DNA of 64,000 nt from an uncultured Ruminococcus sp. (GTDB taxonomy: Bacteria > Bacillota > Clostridia > Oscillospirales > Ruminococcaceae). Below the pieces are notes generated by a model. The model was not told the DNA's origin. It did not search any database and saw only the letters and a program-made list of their open reading frames with translations. Below, one piece after another: positions 1 through 8,399 of the stretch; position 1 is the stretch's first letter; each line of letters begins with the position of its first letter. The DNA lies in NCBI GenBank assembly GCA_944388405.1, contig CALXIQ010000024.1:100335-164334 (forward strand), in the 5' to 3' direction. Made by a program: the position numbers and the translations under genes.

Positions 1-1
1 T

Positions 2-2797
2 TCCCAGCGGATACTCATGTGCATTGCCACCGCCACTACCATAAATGAGCCTTCAAAGCTGGAGTTTCCCACCGACGAGTTTTATATAAAATCTCAGTCG
101 GAAATGGCGGAGCTTTTCCCCTCTGCGCCTGAGGCGGTTACAAATACTTTTAAAATTGCGCAGCGGTGCAATGTAACCTTTGAATTTGGCAAAACCAAGC
201 TTCCCTATTTTCACATTGACGGAGTGGAGGACAACGAAAAATTCCTGAGAGATATGTGCCGTAAGGGACTTTTGGAGCGTTACGGCAAGCCTTCAAAGGA
301 AGCGGAGGAACGGCTTGAATATGAGCTTTCGGTAATAACTCAGATGGGCTATACCGACTATTATCTTATCGTGTGGGATTTTGTTCACTATGCGAAGACG
401 CAGAAAATACCCGTGGGCTGCGGAAGAGGTTCGGGAGCGGGAAGTTTATGTGCTTACTGCATTGGCATTACTGGAATAGACCCGCTTAAATACAATTTGC
501 TGTTTGAACGTTTTCTCAATCCCGAAAGAGTTTCAATGCCCGACTTTGATATTGATTTCTGCATGGAGGGCAGACAGCAGGTTATAGATTACGTGGTGAG
601 AAAATACGGCTCAGACCATGTAGCGCAGATTGTTACCTTTGGTACTCTCGCATCAAAAGCGGCAGTGCGTGATGTTGCAAGGGCAATGGGACTTTCATAC
701 CAGACGGGAGATGTGGTGGCAAAAGCCATACCCAGAGGAACCGCCCTTGAGGACGCCATCAAAAACGTTCCCGAGGTTTCAAAAATGTATCAGAGCGACG
801 AGAAGATAAAAGCTCTCCTTGATACCGCCGTTAGGGTGGAGGGAATGCCAAGGAACGCCTCAACTCATGCGGCAGGCGTGGTAATTACAAAAGAGCCGGT
901 GGATTATTATGTACCACTTTACGCTCGTGACGGACAGGTTTCAACTCAGTATACCATGACGGTGCTGGAAAGTCTTGGACTGCTTAAAATAGATTTTCTG
1001 GGACTGCGAAATCTGACTATTATAAATCACTGTCAACTTGCCGTAAGGGAGAAAGAGCCGGATTTTGACGTAGAGAAAATCCCCCTTGACGATAAGGGAG
1101 TATATGAAATGTTTTCTCAGGGCAAAACAGAGGGCGTGTTTCAGTTTGAAAGCGCAGGAATGACCGCTACTGTTATGAAGCTGCGTCCCACGGGAATTGA
1201 AGATCTTATTGCGGTTATTTCTCTATACCGTCCCGGCCCTATGGATTCCATTCCGACTTATATAAGAAACCGTCATAATCCTTCCCTTGTTACCTATAAG
1301 CATCCGCTACTTAAAAAGATACTGGAGGTTACCTACGGCTGTATCGTCTATCAGGAGCAGGTAATGCAGATTTTCAGAGAGCTTGCGGGATATTCCTACG
1401 GCAGAGCGGATATAGTACGAAGGGCTATGGCGAAGAAAAAGCACAAGGTGCTTGAAAACGAGCGCAAGGCGTTTATCTGGGGCGAAGAAGGTCAGTGCGA
1501 CGGCTGCGTGAAACGGGGAGTGCCTGAAAACATCGCCAATGAAATATTTGACGAAATGACTTCATTTGCCTCCTATGCATTTAACAAATCCCATGCTGCG
1601 GCGTACGCCACCATCGCCTATCAGACCGCCTATCTGAAATATCATTACTATAAAGAGTATATGGCGGCGCTTATGACCATTACACTCCTTGAAAGTGTGG
1701 ACAAGCTTAATGGCTATGTGAATGATTGTATTAAAAACAGAGTTAAAATACTTCCTGTGGATATAAACAAAAGCCTGCGTGGCTTTGTCGCCGAGCCTGA
1801 GGGAATAAGATTTGCCCTTCTGGCAGTAAAAAGCCTGGGCGAGGGAGCAATTGCTTCAATTGTAGGGGAGCGGGAGCAAAACGGAGAGTTTAAAAGCCTT
1901 CAGGATTTCTGCACCCGCATGACCGGCAAGGAAGTAACGGTAAAGGGTGTGGAGCAGCTTATAAAAAGCGGAGCAATGGACTGTTTTGCCAACAACCGCC
2001 ACGAAATGATAAACGCCTACGAGGGACTTATGCAGGCGGCGGCTCAGGACAGCAAAACCAATCTTGCAGGACAGCTGGATTTATTTGGAATGGGAGATGT
2101 AGCTTATTCTGAAAAAATCATAGAGCCGGCAGAGGAGTATCCTCATGCAACGCTGCTGGAATTTGAGCATGAAGCACTGGGAATGTATATTTCCGGTCAC
2201 CCTCTTGACGATTATATGCCGGTTGCCTACGCTTCAAAATGCTGCGAGGTGTCCGAGCTTTATAAGTACTGCTCCGAAAACGTCAAGGGTTATCTTGATG
2301 GAGATACCGTTGATATTGTCGCCATGATAACCCACGTTAAGAATCTGAAAACCAAGAAAGGCGATTTAATGTGCTTTGTCCAGGCGGAGGACAGAACAGG
2401 TTCGGTTGAGATAATTGTTTTCCCTAATGTTTATCAGGTAGCTTCCTCCCTTTTAAAAAACGGTGAGATTGTTCATATATCGGGAAAAATCTCGGTTAAA
2501 GAGGAGGAAAACCCCAAGCTTATCTGTGAGCTTGCCGAACCTATAAGGCGTTTTGAAGAGAAAGCTATGAGCAGAAGCGTCTGTGTCAAAGTTAATTCGC
2601 AAGATAAACAGCTTATAGAAAAAATTAAAAGCATAGCGCTCTCGGGAGGCGATGGCAGTAACAGATTTACCGTGTATTTCGCCGACCTTAACAAAACCAC
2701 CGCGTTAAAATCCGCTCCCTTTGTGAAGCTTACAAGAGATATGCTGAAAGAATTACAGCAGGTCGCAGGAGAGAAAAACGTGCTGTTTGCCCGTTAA
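2..2797 (+). CDS. dnaE: DNA polymerase III alpha subunit, 5' end cut by window
   Basis: Replicative or lesion-tolerant DNA polymerase of the DnaE class (C family). The frame is open through the left edge, so the N-terminal PHP domain lies mostly outside; about 930 of the usual roughly 1,100-1,150 residues are visible. The polymerase core is clear: a GCGRGSGAG block near base 420, the catalytic PDFDIDF acidic motif near 540-560, and the fingers/KSHAAAYA region near 1585. A helix-hairpin-helix segment follows near 1850-1990 and a C-terminal OB fold near 2310-2440. There is no exonuclease insertion, which separates it from PolC. The ATG at base 17 is internal, not the start. No terminator is obvious after the stop. 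Confidence 0.96.
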   Translation, partial: SQRILMCIATATTINEPSKLEFPTDEFYIKSQSEMAELFPSAPEAVTNTFKIAQRCNVTFEFGKTKLPYFHIDGVEDNEKFLRDMCRKGLLERYGKPSKEAEERLEYELSVITQMGYTDYYLIVWDFVHYAKTQKIPVGCGRGSGAGSLCAYCIGITGIDPLKYNLLFERFLNPERVSMPDFDIDFCMEGRQQVIDYVVRKYGSDHVAQIVTFGTLASKAAVRDVARAMGLSYQTGDVVAKAIPRGTALEDAIKNVPEVSKMYQSDEKIKALLDTAVRVEGMPRNASTHAAGVVITKEPVDYYVPLYARDGQVSTQYTMTVLESLGLLKIDFLGLRNLTIINHCQLAVREKEPDFDVEKIPLDDKGVYEMFSQGKTEGVFQFESAGMTATVMKLRPTGIEDLIAVISLYRPGPMDSIPTYIRNRHNPSLVTYKHPLLKKILEVTYGCIVYQEQVMQIFRELAGYSYGRADIVRRAMAKKKHKVLENERKAFIWGEEGQCDGCVKRGVPENIANEIFDEMTSFASYAFNKSHAAAYATIAYQTAYLKYHYYKEYMAALMTITLLESVDKLNGYVNDCIKNRVKILPVDINKSLRGFVAEPEGIRFALLAVKSLGEGAIASIVGEREQNGEFKSLQDFCTRMTGKEVTVKGVEQLIKSGAMDCFANNRHEMINAYEGLMQAAAQDSKTNLAGQLDLFGMGDVAYSEKIIEPAEEYPHATLLEFEHEALGMYISGHPLDDYMPVAYASKCCEVSELYKYCSENVKGYLDGDTVDIVAMITHVKNLKTKKGDLMCFVQAEDRTGSVEIIVFPNVYQVASSLLKNGEIVHISGKISVKEEENPKLICELAEPIRRFEEKAMSRSVCVKVNSQDKQLIEKIKSIALSGGDGSNRFTVYFADLNKTTALKSAPFVKLTRDMLKELQQVAGEKNVLFAR

Positions 2798-2863
2798 AGC
2801 GTTAAGGATAAATTTAATTAGCGTGAAAATCTTGTGAAAACTGTGGTAATTTCTAAAAGAATG

Positions 2864-2877
2864 TGCTATAATATAAT
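2864..2877 (+). promoter_or_regulatory. Extended -10 promoter for the M16 peptidase pair
   Basis: TGC-TATAAT (TG at 2864, TATAAT 2867-2872) with a second overlapping TATAAT at 2872-2877. No good -35 is seen, as is usual for extended -10 promoters. It lies about 60 nt before the yfmF start. Confidence 0.5.
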
Positions 2878-2932
2878 TTGTTTGCTGCTGTGTTTTCCAG
2901 TGCAGCTTAATTAAAATTAAGGAGATTAACTT

Positions 2933-4219
2933 ATGTCTGATATATTTGAACATAAGCGCTGTCCCGGAGGAATAACTGTTTCTGCCATAAAAGACGGTAA
3001 GTTTAAATCTAACTGTATAGTTATACGATTTATTGTTCCGCTGAAAGAAGAAACTGCGTCGGCTTATTCTATTCTGGCAGACATACTTGCAACTTCAAAT
3101 CGCAGCTATCCCTCTAAGGAACAGCTTACCGAAAGAACTGCCGAACTGTACGGTTCGGCGATAAATGCGTTTTCCTACAGGGTGGGCGATTATCAGGTTG
3201 TAGGTCTTTCCATAATTTTTATAGGCGATGAATATACCATCGGCGGAGAGGTTATTTCTAATACCGCCGCACAGCTGTTGCTTGACTGTATATTTGACCC
3301 TCACCTTGAAGATGGTCATTTCAGCGAAAAGTATTTTAAGCTTCGCAAGCAGGAGATAGTTGACCAGATTGAAAGCTCCGTCAACAACAAGCGTCAGTAC
3401 GCCTTGTGGAAAGCGGGACAGATAATATTTGAGGACGAGCCATGCGCCTGCTCGGCGCTGGGGACGGCGGAAACCGCAAAGAAAATTACACTTGATAATC
3501 TCACCGACGCTTATCATACTCTGCTTTCTCAGGCGGCGGTAGACATAACCTTCTGCGGCGGACAGGATATGCAAAACCTTGAAGCCGAGGTTGTAAAAGC
3601 TTTTGACGGCATCGACAGAAGCAATGTGTGCGAGCCGGTATTTTATTCTCCATCTCCTCTCAAAAGCAGCACCGCTCACGGTGAGGAGGAGATGGATGTA
3701 TCTCAGGCCAAAATGGTAATGGCGTTCAAAGGGGGAGAGGAAAAGCCGGACATTTACGCCGACAAGGTTATGTGCGCAATGTTCGGCGGCTCGCCTACTT
3801 CAAAGCTGTTTATGAATGTTCGTGAAAAGCTTTCCCTTTGCTATTACTGTGCCGCAGGACTTGTTGAGTGCAAAAATACCTTGATTGTAGACAGCGGTGT
3901 CGACACCGATAAGATACCCACAGCTCGGGAGGAGATACTGCGTCAGCTTGAAGCCATGCAAAAGGGCGATTTCACCGATGAGGAGCTTTACAATACCAAG
4001 CTGTACGTTTCGGGAGCATTCCGCTCAAATTACGATTCGGTGGGAGATATGAACTCTTGGTATTTTTATCAGTTTGTAAGAGGAACATCCTATTCCCCTG
4101 ACCAAGTTGCAAAGCTTGTGATGTCGGTTACAAGAGAGGACATTGTAAATTCAGCCAAGCGTTTTGAGCTTGACACCGTCTACGTTCTGAAACCTGATGA
4201 GGGAGGTGTCGGCAAATGA
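2933..4219 (+). CDS. yfmF: M16 family peptidase-like protein, inactive-type subunit (YfmF-like)
   Basis: Member of the M16 (pitrilysin/insulinase) fold, matching the YfmF type that Firmicutes encode in pairs with YfmH. In Bacillus the pair is genetically linked to elongation factor P modification and swarming; whether that holds here is unknown. At 428 residues it is the normal length. The N-terminal half lacks the HxxEH zinc motif, so it should be the non-catalytic partner. Its start follows an AAGGAG ribosome-binding site. The stop overlaps the next start by 4 bp (ATGA), so the two subunits are translationally coupled, fitting a heterodimer. Confidence 0.85.
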   Translation: MSDIFEHKRCPGGITVSAIKDGKFKSNCIVIRFIVPLKEETASAYSILADILATSNRSYPSKEQLTERTAELYGSAINAFSYRVGDYQVVGLSIIFIGDEYTIGGEVISNTAAQLLLDCIFDPHLEDGHFSEKYFKLRKQEIVDQIESSVNNKRQYALWKAGQIIFEDEPCACSALGTAETAKKITLDNLTDAYHTLLSQAAVDITFCGGQDMQNLEAEVVKAFDGIDRSNVCEPVFYSPSPLKSSTAHGEEEMDVSQAKMVMAFKGGEEKPDIYADKVMCAMFGGSPTSKLFMNVREKLSLCYYCAAGLVECKNTLIVDSGVDTDKIPTAREEILRQLEAMQKGDFTDEELYNTKLYVSGAFRSNYDSVGDMNSWYFYQFVRGTSYSPDQVAKLVMSVTREDIVNSAKRFELDTVYVLKPDEGGVGK

Positions 4220-5505
4220 GCTATACCAAAGAGATAATTTCAAGCGAAAGAACAGGAGATAAGTATTCCCTTATTCATCATTCGTCGGGACTTGATGTGC
4301 TGGTGTGGAAAATGGACGGCTTTACCACCACCGAGGCTTTGTTCGGCACAAAATACGGCTCTGTAAACAATCGCTTCAAAACAGTGGATACGGGAGATTT
4401 CATCACCGTGCCAGACGGAATAGCCCATTATCTTGAACACAAGCTGTTTGAAAATGAGGACTGTGATGTGTTTGAGCTTTACGCCAAAACGGGAGCATCG
4501 GCAAACGCATTCACCTCATTTTGTGAAACGGCTTACACCTTCAGCTGTTCGGAAAATTACGAGGAATCTTTGGAGATACTGCTGAACTTTGTGCAGAAGC
4601 CTTATTTTACCGATGAAAACGTGGAAAAGGAGCGGGGCATAATCGCTCAGGAAATAAAAATGAGCAACGATTCCCCCGACAGAGCCTGCTTTTTCAATCT
4701 CCTTAAAGCAATGTATCACAATCACCCGGTGAAAATAGATATTGCAGGCACGGTGGAGTCTATTCAAGAAATAACCCCCGAGTTGCTGTATAAATGCTAT
4801 TACACTTTTTATAATCTGCATAATATGGTGCTGTGCATTGCAGGAAACGTTGAGGAGGAAAAGGTAATAGAGCTGTGCGACAAATGCCTTATCCCGGCGG
4901 AGGATAAACAGCTTGAGGTAACATTCCCCGACGAGCCGCCCGAAATTGTAACAAGACGGGTCACCGCAAAATATACAGTAGGAACTCCGCTGTTTTCAGC
5001 AGGATTCAAATGTCCCCCTTTCAAGGGCGACGAAATGGTTAAAATGGAGGTCTGCGCCGGAATACTGCTGCAGATGCTGTTTGGCTCGATGACGCCATGG
5101 TATAAGCAGCTTTTTGAAGAGGGGCTTATCAACTCCACCTTCTCGTTTGAGGTGTTTAATGCCGAGGAGGGATTCTTCTGCTGTATCTGCAGCGGCGAAT
5201 CAAAAGACCCCGATTTGGTGTTTGAACGCTGTCTGCAAAGAATAGATAGTGCGAAAAGCGGTGAGCTTGACCGAAGGCTGTTTGAGATAATACAGAAATC
5301 CCGCTACGGCTCGATGATAAGAGGTTTTAATAACGTTGAAAACTGTGCCGAAACAATGTTTGAGAATCATTTGCAGGGGACAGACGCATTTACTGCTTCG
5401 GACATACTTGCAAAGTTGCGCTTCGAGGATGTTTGCGAAGCTTTCGGGGCGCTGTTTGATACTTCCAAAGCAGCTCTTTCGATAATTTACAACAACGTCG
5501 AGTGA
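4216..5505 (+). CDS. yfmH: M16 family zinc metallopeptidase, catalytic-type subunit (YfmH-like)
   Basis: Catalytic partner of the preceding gene. The HYLEH zinc-binding motif (HxxEH) is at residues 71-75, with a downstream acidic stretch in ENVEKERGI supplying the third ligand, as in M16 peptidases. Length 429 residues matches YfmH. No signal peptide or membrane helix is visible, so it should be cytoplasmic. It overlaps yfmF by 4 bp, which argues for stoichiometric expression of a complex. Substrate unknown. The next gene starts about 90-190 bp downstream behind its own promoter candidate. Confidence 0.88.
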   Translation: MSYTKEIISSERTGDKYSLIHHSSGLDVLVWKMDGFTTTEALFGTKYGSVNNRFKTVDTGDFITVPDGIAHYLEHKLFENEDCDVFELYAKTGASANAFTSFCETAYTFSCSENYEESLEILLNFVQKPYFTDENVEKERGIIAQEIKMSNDSPDRACFFNLLKAMYHNHPVKIDIAGTVESIQEITPELLYKCYYTFYNLHNMVLCIAGNVEEEKVIELCDKCLIPAEDKQLEVTFPDEPPEIVTRRVTAKYTVGTPLFSAGFKCPPFKGDEMVKMEVCAGILLQMLFGSMTPWYKQLFEEGLINSTFSFEVFNAEEGFFCCICSGESKDPDLVFERCLQRIDSAKSGELDRRLFEIIQKSRYGSMIRGFNNVENCAETMFENHLQGTDAFTASDILAKLRFEDVCEAFGALFDTSKAALSIIYNNVE

Positions 5506-5525
5506 GTAGTTTATAAGGATAAGTG

Positions 5526-5554
5526 TTGTCTTTCAAGGCAGTTTTGTTTAAATT
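5526..5554 (+). promoter_or_regulatory. Candidate sigma-A promoter for lgt-folD
   Basis: TTGTCT (5526-5531), 17-nt spacer, TAAATT (5549-5554). A moderate match placed just after yfmH and upstream of the lgt leader. Confidence 0.4.
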
Positions 5555-5591
5555 TCGGGGGCTTGACCCCTTGATTAAAATCACATAAAGA

Positions 5592-6935
5592 ATGGAGGAA
5601 AGCCCATGTCGAAATCAACTAACAGCAGGCATTATGCGCATGGGCGTACTTATGACGCAGCTTTTGCAGCTTCTCGCAACCGACGTTAGCGAGGAAATGG
5701 AGAATACAATCAAAAATAATCCAGACAAGGTCTTTTTCCCTAACCTGGGAAACGAGGATAGTATTTTCAAGGAGGGAATCTCCATTGACAGGGTAATGTT
5801 CACGATTCCGGGAACAGATTTTAAGATTTACTGGTATGGTTTCCTTATAGCTCTGGGAATACTGCTGGCTATGATATACGGATTCAAAAAGCTGAGATCC
5901 GTAGGAATTGATTCCGACAGGGCTACCGACGCAGTCATCGGAGGTCTGGTGGGAGCAGTATTCGGAGCAAGGCTCTATTATATTGCATTTAATTCGGAAA
6001 TGTCAATGAGTCAGTTTTTTAACTTCCGGGACGGAGGACTTGCAATCTATGGAGGCGTTATAGGCGCTATTATTGTAGGCGGAATAATTGCGAAGTTAAG
6101 AAAACTGAAACTTACCGCTTTGCTTGACGTTGTGGCTCCCTGCTTTCTTATAGGACAGGCAGTGGGAAGATGGGGAAATTTCTTTAATCAGGAAGCTTTC
6201 GGCGGAAATACCGACCTTCCTTGGGGAATGATGAGCAGCACCACAATAAACTATATAGCCGATCATTATGACGACCTTGGCGGAACCGTATCCTCCTATG
6301 CGCCGGTTCATCCATGCTTTCTTTACGAATCTATCTGGTGTATTATAGGTTTTGTTCTGCTTCATCTGTACATGAAACACCGTAAATTTGACGGAGAGGT
6401 CTTTCTTATGTATATCGGATGGTACGGATTAGGAAGATTCTTTATCGAGGCCACCAGAACCGATTCTCTGTATCTTGCAAACATAAAGGTTTCTCAGCTT
6501 GTAGCCGGAACCTGCGTAATTGCTTCAATAGTACTTATAATCGTACTGAGAAGCATTATAAAAAGACGTGATGATTATAAGCTGTTTTGCGAGACTGAAC
6601 TTTCCAAAGCACAGCTTGCCAGGTATGAAAAATACAGCGAAGTAAGAAAGGAAAAGAAAGAGCTTAAGGCAAAGATAAAAGAAGCAAAGGCAAATGGCGA
6701 TAGCTTTGTTGAACTGCAAAAGGAATATGATGAAAAGTACGGAAAAAATGCTAAGCAGGATCTTCCCATAACTCAGGACAGTGAGGCTTATGAAGAAACT
6801 GACGGCTATACGTCTATACTTGAGGACGATGAAGACGATGAAACAGAGGAAGAAGCTTCAGAGAGCAATGACGAAGAAGCACAGGACTCTGACGATAAAG
6901 ATAATTCTGAAGCGGAGGATGACAAGAATGAGTAA
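5592..6935 (+). CDS. lgt: Prolipoprotein diacylglyceryl transferase with acidic C-terminal tail
   Basis: Transfers diacylglycerol from phosphatidylglycerol to the lipobox cysteine of preprolipoproteins in the membrane. The family core is clear: IYWYGFLIA at the first helix, GGLAIYGG, then the Lgt signature [13 protein letters not shown] near base 6165, with about seven membrane helices. Two oddities stand out. A roughly 120-residue charged, coiled-coil then Asp/Glu-rich tail follows the last helix. The start is undecided: the longest frame is given, but the only good GGAGG (5594-5598) suits an out-of-frame ATG at 5606 opening a 27-codon peptide, and in-frame ATGs at 5634, 5652 and 5697 are alternatives. 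The stop overlaps folD by 8 bp. Confidence 0.93.
   Translation: MEESPCRNQLTAGIMRMGVLMTQLLQLLATDVSEEMENTIKNNPDKVFFPNLGNEDSIFKEGISIDRVMFTIPGTDFKIYWYGFLIALGILLAMIYGFKKLRSVGIDSDRATDAVIGGLVGAVFGARLYYIAFNSEMSMSQFFNFRDGGLAIYGGVIGAIIVGGIIAKLRKLKLTALLDVVAPCFLIGQAVGRWGNFFNQEAFGGNTDLPWGMMSSTTINYIADHYDDLGGTVSSYAPVHPCFLYESIWCIIGFVLLHLYMKHRKFDGEVFLMYIGWYGLGRFFIEATRTDSLYLANIKVSQLVAGTCVIASIVLIIVLRSIIKRRDDYKLFCETELSKAQLARYEKYSEVRKEKKELKAKIKEAKANGDSFVELQKEYDEKYGKNAKQDLPITQDSEAYEETDGYTSILEDDEDDETEEEASESNDEEAQDSDDKDNSEAEDDKNE
5606..5689 (+). other. Possible 27-codon leader peptide overlapping the lgt start
   Basis: ATG at 5606 sits 7 nt after GGAGG, the best-placed start codon in the leader, and reads 27 codons to a TAG at 5687-5689. 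The stop lies 7 nt before an in-frame lgt ATG at 5697. That geometry suits termination-reinitiation coupling. The peptide itself resembles nothing I recognise. A sequencing frameshift is the alternative explanation. Confidence 0.35.
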
Positions 6936-7782
6936 GATTATTGACGGAAAAGCAGTAGCTGCACAGGTTAAGGAGCGGATTAAAGCTGAAGCGGCACAGC
7001 TTAAAGAACAGGGGATCGAGATAGGACTTGCTGTGGTTATAGTAGGCGATGATCCTGCTTCAAAGGTTTATGTCAGAAACAAGAAGCGGGCTTGCGAAGA
7101 GGTAGGCTTTAATTCGTATGAATATGCGCTTCCGGAGGATACTACCGAGGAGCAGCTGCTGGAGCTGGTTAAGAAGCTGAACGCCGACGATAAAGTAAAC
7201 GGAATACTTGTACAGCTCCCACTTCCCAAGCATCTTGACGATAAGGTGATTATAAACAATATTCTGCCTGAAAAGGATGTTGACGCTTTCCATCCGGTGA
7301 ATGTAGGAAAAATAATGATAGGCAACTACAGCTTTCTGCCTTGCACTCCCGCAGGAGTAATGGAGCTGATAGCATCTACAGGCACAGAGATTGCCGGTAA
7401 AGAGTGCGTTGTTATCGGACGCAGCAATATAGTAGGCAAGCCACAAGCAATGCTGCTGCTGCACAAAAACGGAACGGTAACGATATGCCATTCAAAGACC
7501 AAGAATCTCAAAGAGGTGTGCCGGAGAGCCGATATTCTTGTGGCTGCGGTTGGCAGAGCCAAAATGATAACCTCCGATTACATAAAGGAGGGTGCTGTGG
7601 TTATCGACGTGGGCATGAACCGTGACGAGAACGGCAAGCTTTGCGGCGATGTAGACTTTGATGACTGCAAGGATAAAGCAAGTTTCATTACCCCTGTTCC
7701 CGGCGGAGTAGGCCCTATGACCATTGCAATGCTTATGCAGAATACTCTTACCGCTGCAAAAGTAAAGCACGGAATAATGTAA
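6928..7782 (+). CDS. folD: Bifunctional methylenetetrahydrofolate dehydrogenase/cyclohydrolase
   Basis: Converts 5,10-methylene-THF to 10-formyl-THF in one-carbon metabolism. The open frame extends further upstream, but the start at [11 protein letters not shown] gives the standard 284 residues and has GGAGG at 6915-6919. Catalytic and signature motifs are present: [14 protein letters not shown] with the catalytic lysine, VQLPLPKH, the NAD(P)-binding [11 protein letters not shown] segment, and PGGVGPMT near the C-terminus. The start overlaps the lgt stop (ATGAGTAA), so the two are one operon. It pairs metabolically with glyA at 33.6 kb. Confidence 0.96.
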   Translation: MSKIIDGKAVAAQVKERIKAEAAQLKEQGIEIGLAVVIVGDDPASKVYVRNKKRACEEVGFNSYEYALPEDTTEEQLLELVKKLNADDKVNGILVQLPLPKHLDDKVIINNILPEKDVDAFHPVNVGKIMIGNYSFLPCTPAGVMELIASTGTEIAGKECVVIGRSNIVGKPQAMLLLHKNGTVTICHSKTKNLKEVCRRADILVAAVGRAKMITSDYIKEGAVVIDVGMNRDENGKLCGDVDFDDCKDKASFITPVPGGVGPMTIAMLMQNTLTAAKVKHGIM

Positions 7783-7799
7783 ATTTTGTGTTAATTCTA

Positions 7800-7828
7800 T
7801 TTACAGTTTAATCGAACTGTTGTATAAT
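7800..7828 (+). promoter_or_regulatory. Sigma-A promoter of rpsO
   Basis: TTTACA (7800-7805), 17-nt spacer, TATAAT (7823-7828), about 110 nt upstream of the rpsO start. Confidence 0.75.
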
Positions 7829-7865
7829 ATTTATTGTTGTGTTTTACGCAGCGCTATCCATGCAA

Positions 7866-7912
7866 CAGAATATGGGTTAAGCCCATAAGGGAAGGTTACC
7901 CGCCATATTCTT
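7866..7912 (+). promoter_or_regulatory. Candidate S15 autoregulatory leader (three-way junction)
   Basis: GAATATGG (7868-7875) pairs with CCATATTC (7903-7910). Inside lie two small hairpins, GGGU/GCCC and GGG/CCC, forming a three-way junction a few tens of bases before the rpsO ribosome-binding site. Firmicute S15 leaders are known to bind S15 and repress translation through junctions of this kind. Assignment rests on position and fold, not on a search. Confidence 0.55.
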
Positions 7913-7946
7913 TTACATCGGAAATATTTTGAAAGAGGTACGAAAA

Positions 7947-8213
7947 ATGCTTAGAAAAGACGAAAAAACAGCGGTTATCGAAGCCAACAGAACTCACGAA
8001 ACCGACACAGGTTCTCCCGAGGTTCAGATTGCTATTCTCACCAAGAGAATCAACGACCTTACCGAGCACCTCAAGGTTCACAAGAAGGACCATCATTCAA
8101 GAAGAGGTCTGCTGAAAATGGTTGGTAAGAGAAGAAATCTTCTCGGCTATCTCAAGAAGAAGGATATCGAGAGATACAGAGCTACAATCGAAAGGCTTGG
8201 AATCCGTAAGTAA
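7947..8213 (+). CDS. rpsO: 30S ribosomal protein S15
   Basis: Small-subunit protein that binds the 16S rRNA central domain early in assembly. The start at [10 protein letters not shown] gives 88 residues, the usual size, with GAAAGAGG a few bases upstream; a TTG 18 nt earlier keeps the frame open but has no ribosome-binding site. The family motifs [12 protein letters not shown], [12 protein letters not shown] and the C-terminal ERLGIRK are intact. A structured leader precedes it and a hairpin follows, before pnp, preserving the common rpsO-pnp order. Confidence 0.98.
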   Translation: MLRKDEKTAVIEANRTHETDTGSPEVQIAILTKRINDLTEHLKVHKKDHHSRRGLLKMVGKRRNLLGYLKKKDIERYRATIERLGIRK

Positions 8214-8228
8214 TTTGAAAGTAACACT

Positions 8229-8259
8229 AAGGCAGAGGCATTATTTGCCACTGCCTTTT
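8229..8259 (+). terminator. Hairpin after rpsO
   Basis: AAGGCAG-a-GGCA (8229-8240) pairs with TGCC-a-CTGCCTT (8246-8257), followed by a short T run. Probably a partial terminator between rpsO and pnp. Confidence 0.6.
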
Positions 8260-8290
8260 GGTGTTTATTTCAGAGTTGAAATTATTGAAA

Positions 8291-8364
8291 AGGCGAACGT
8301 ATTTTAGCATTAAACAGAATCCGTGAATAATTCGCGGGGTCTGTTTATTGCTAATGCTTCGCCT
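8291..8364 (+). promoter_or_regulatory. Long imperfect hairpin in pnp leader, candidate RNase III site
   Basis: Successive arms pair: AGGCGAA/TTCGCCT outermost, AGCATTA/TAATGCT, AACAGA/TCTGTT, and an apical CCGTGAA-taa-TTCGCGG (with one G-U). Internal bulges separate the arms. There is no T tract, so it is not a terminator. In enterobacteria a comparable double-stranded pnp leader is cut by RNase III and then degraded by PNPase for autoregulation. The same logic is inferred here from position and shape. Confidence 0.6.
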
Positions 8365-8399
8365 GTCAATAGGGATTATTAATAGGAGGAAGTATTGAG

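Noticed and set aside
2473..3679. Several minus-strand frames opposite dnaE and yfmF
   Set aside because: Shadows of strong plus-strand genes; no homology or ribosome-binding sites.
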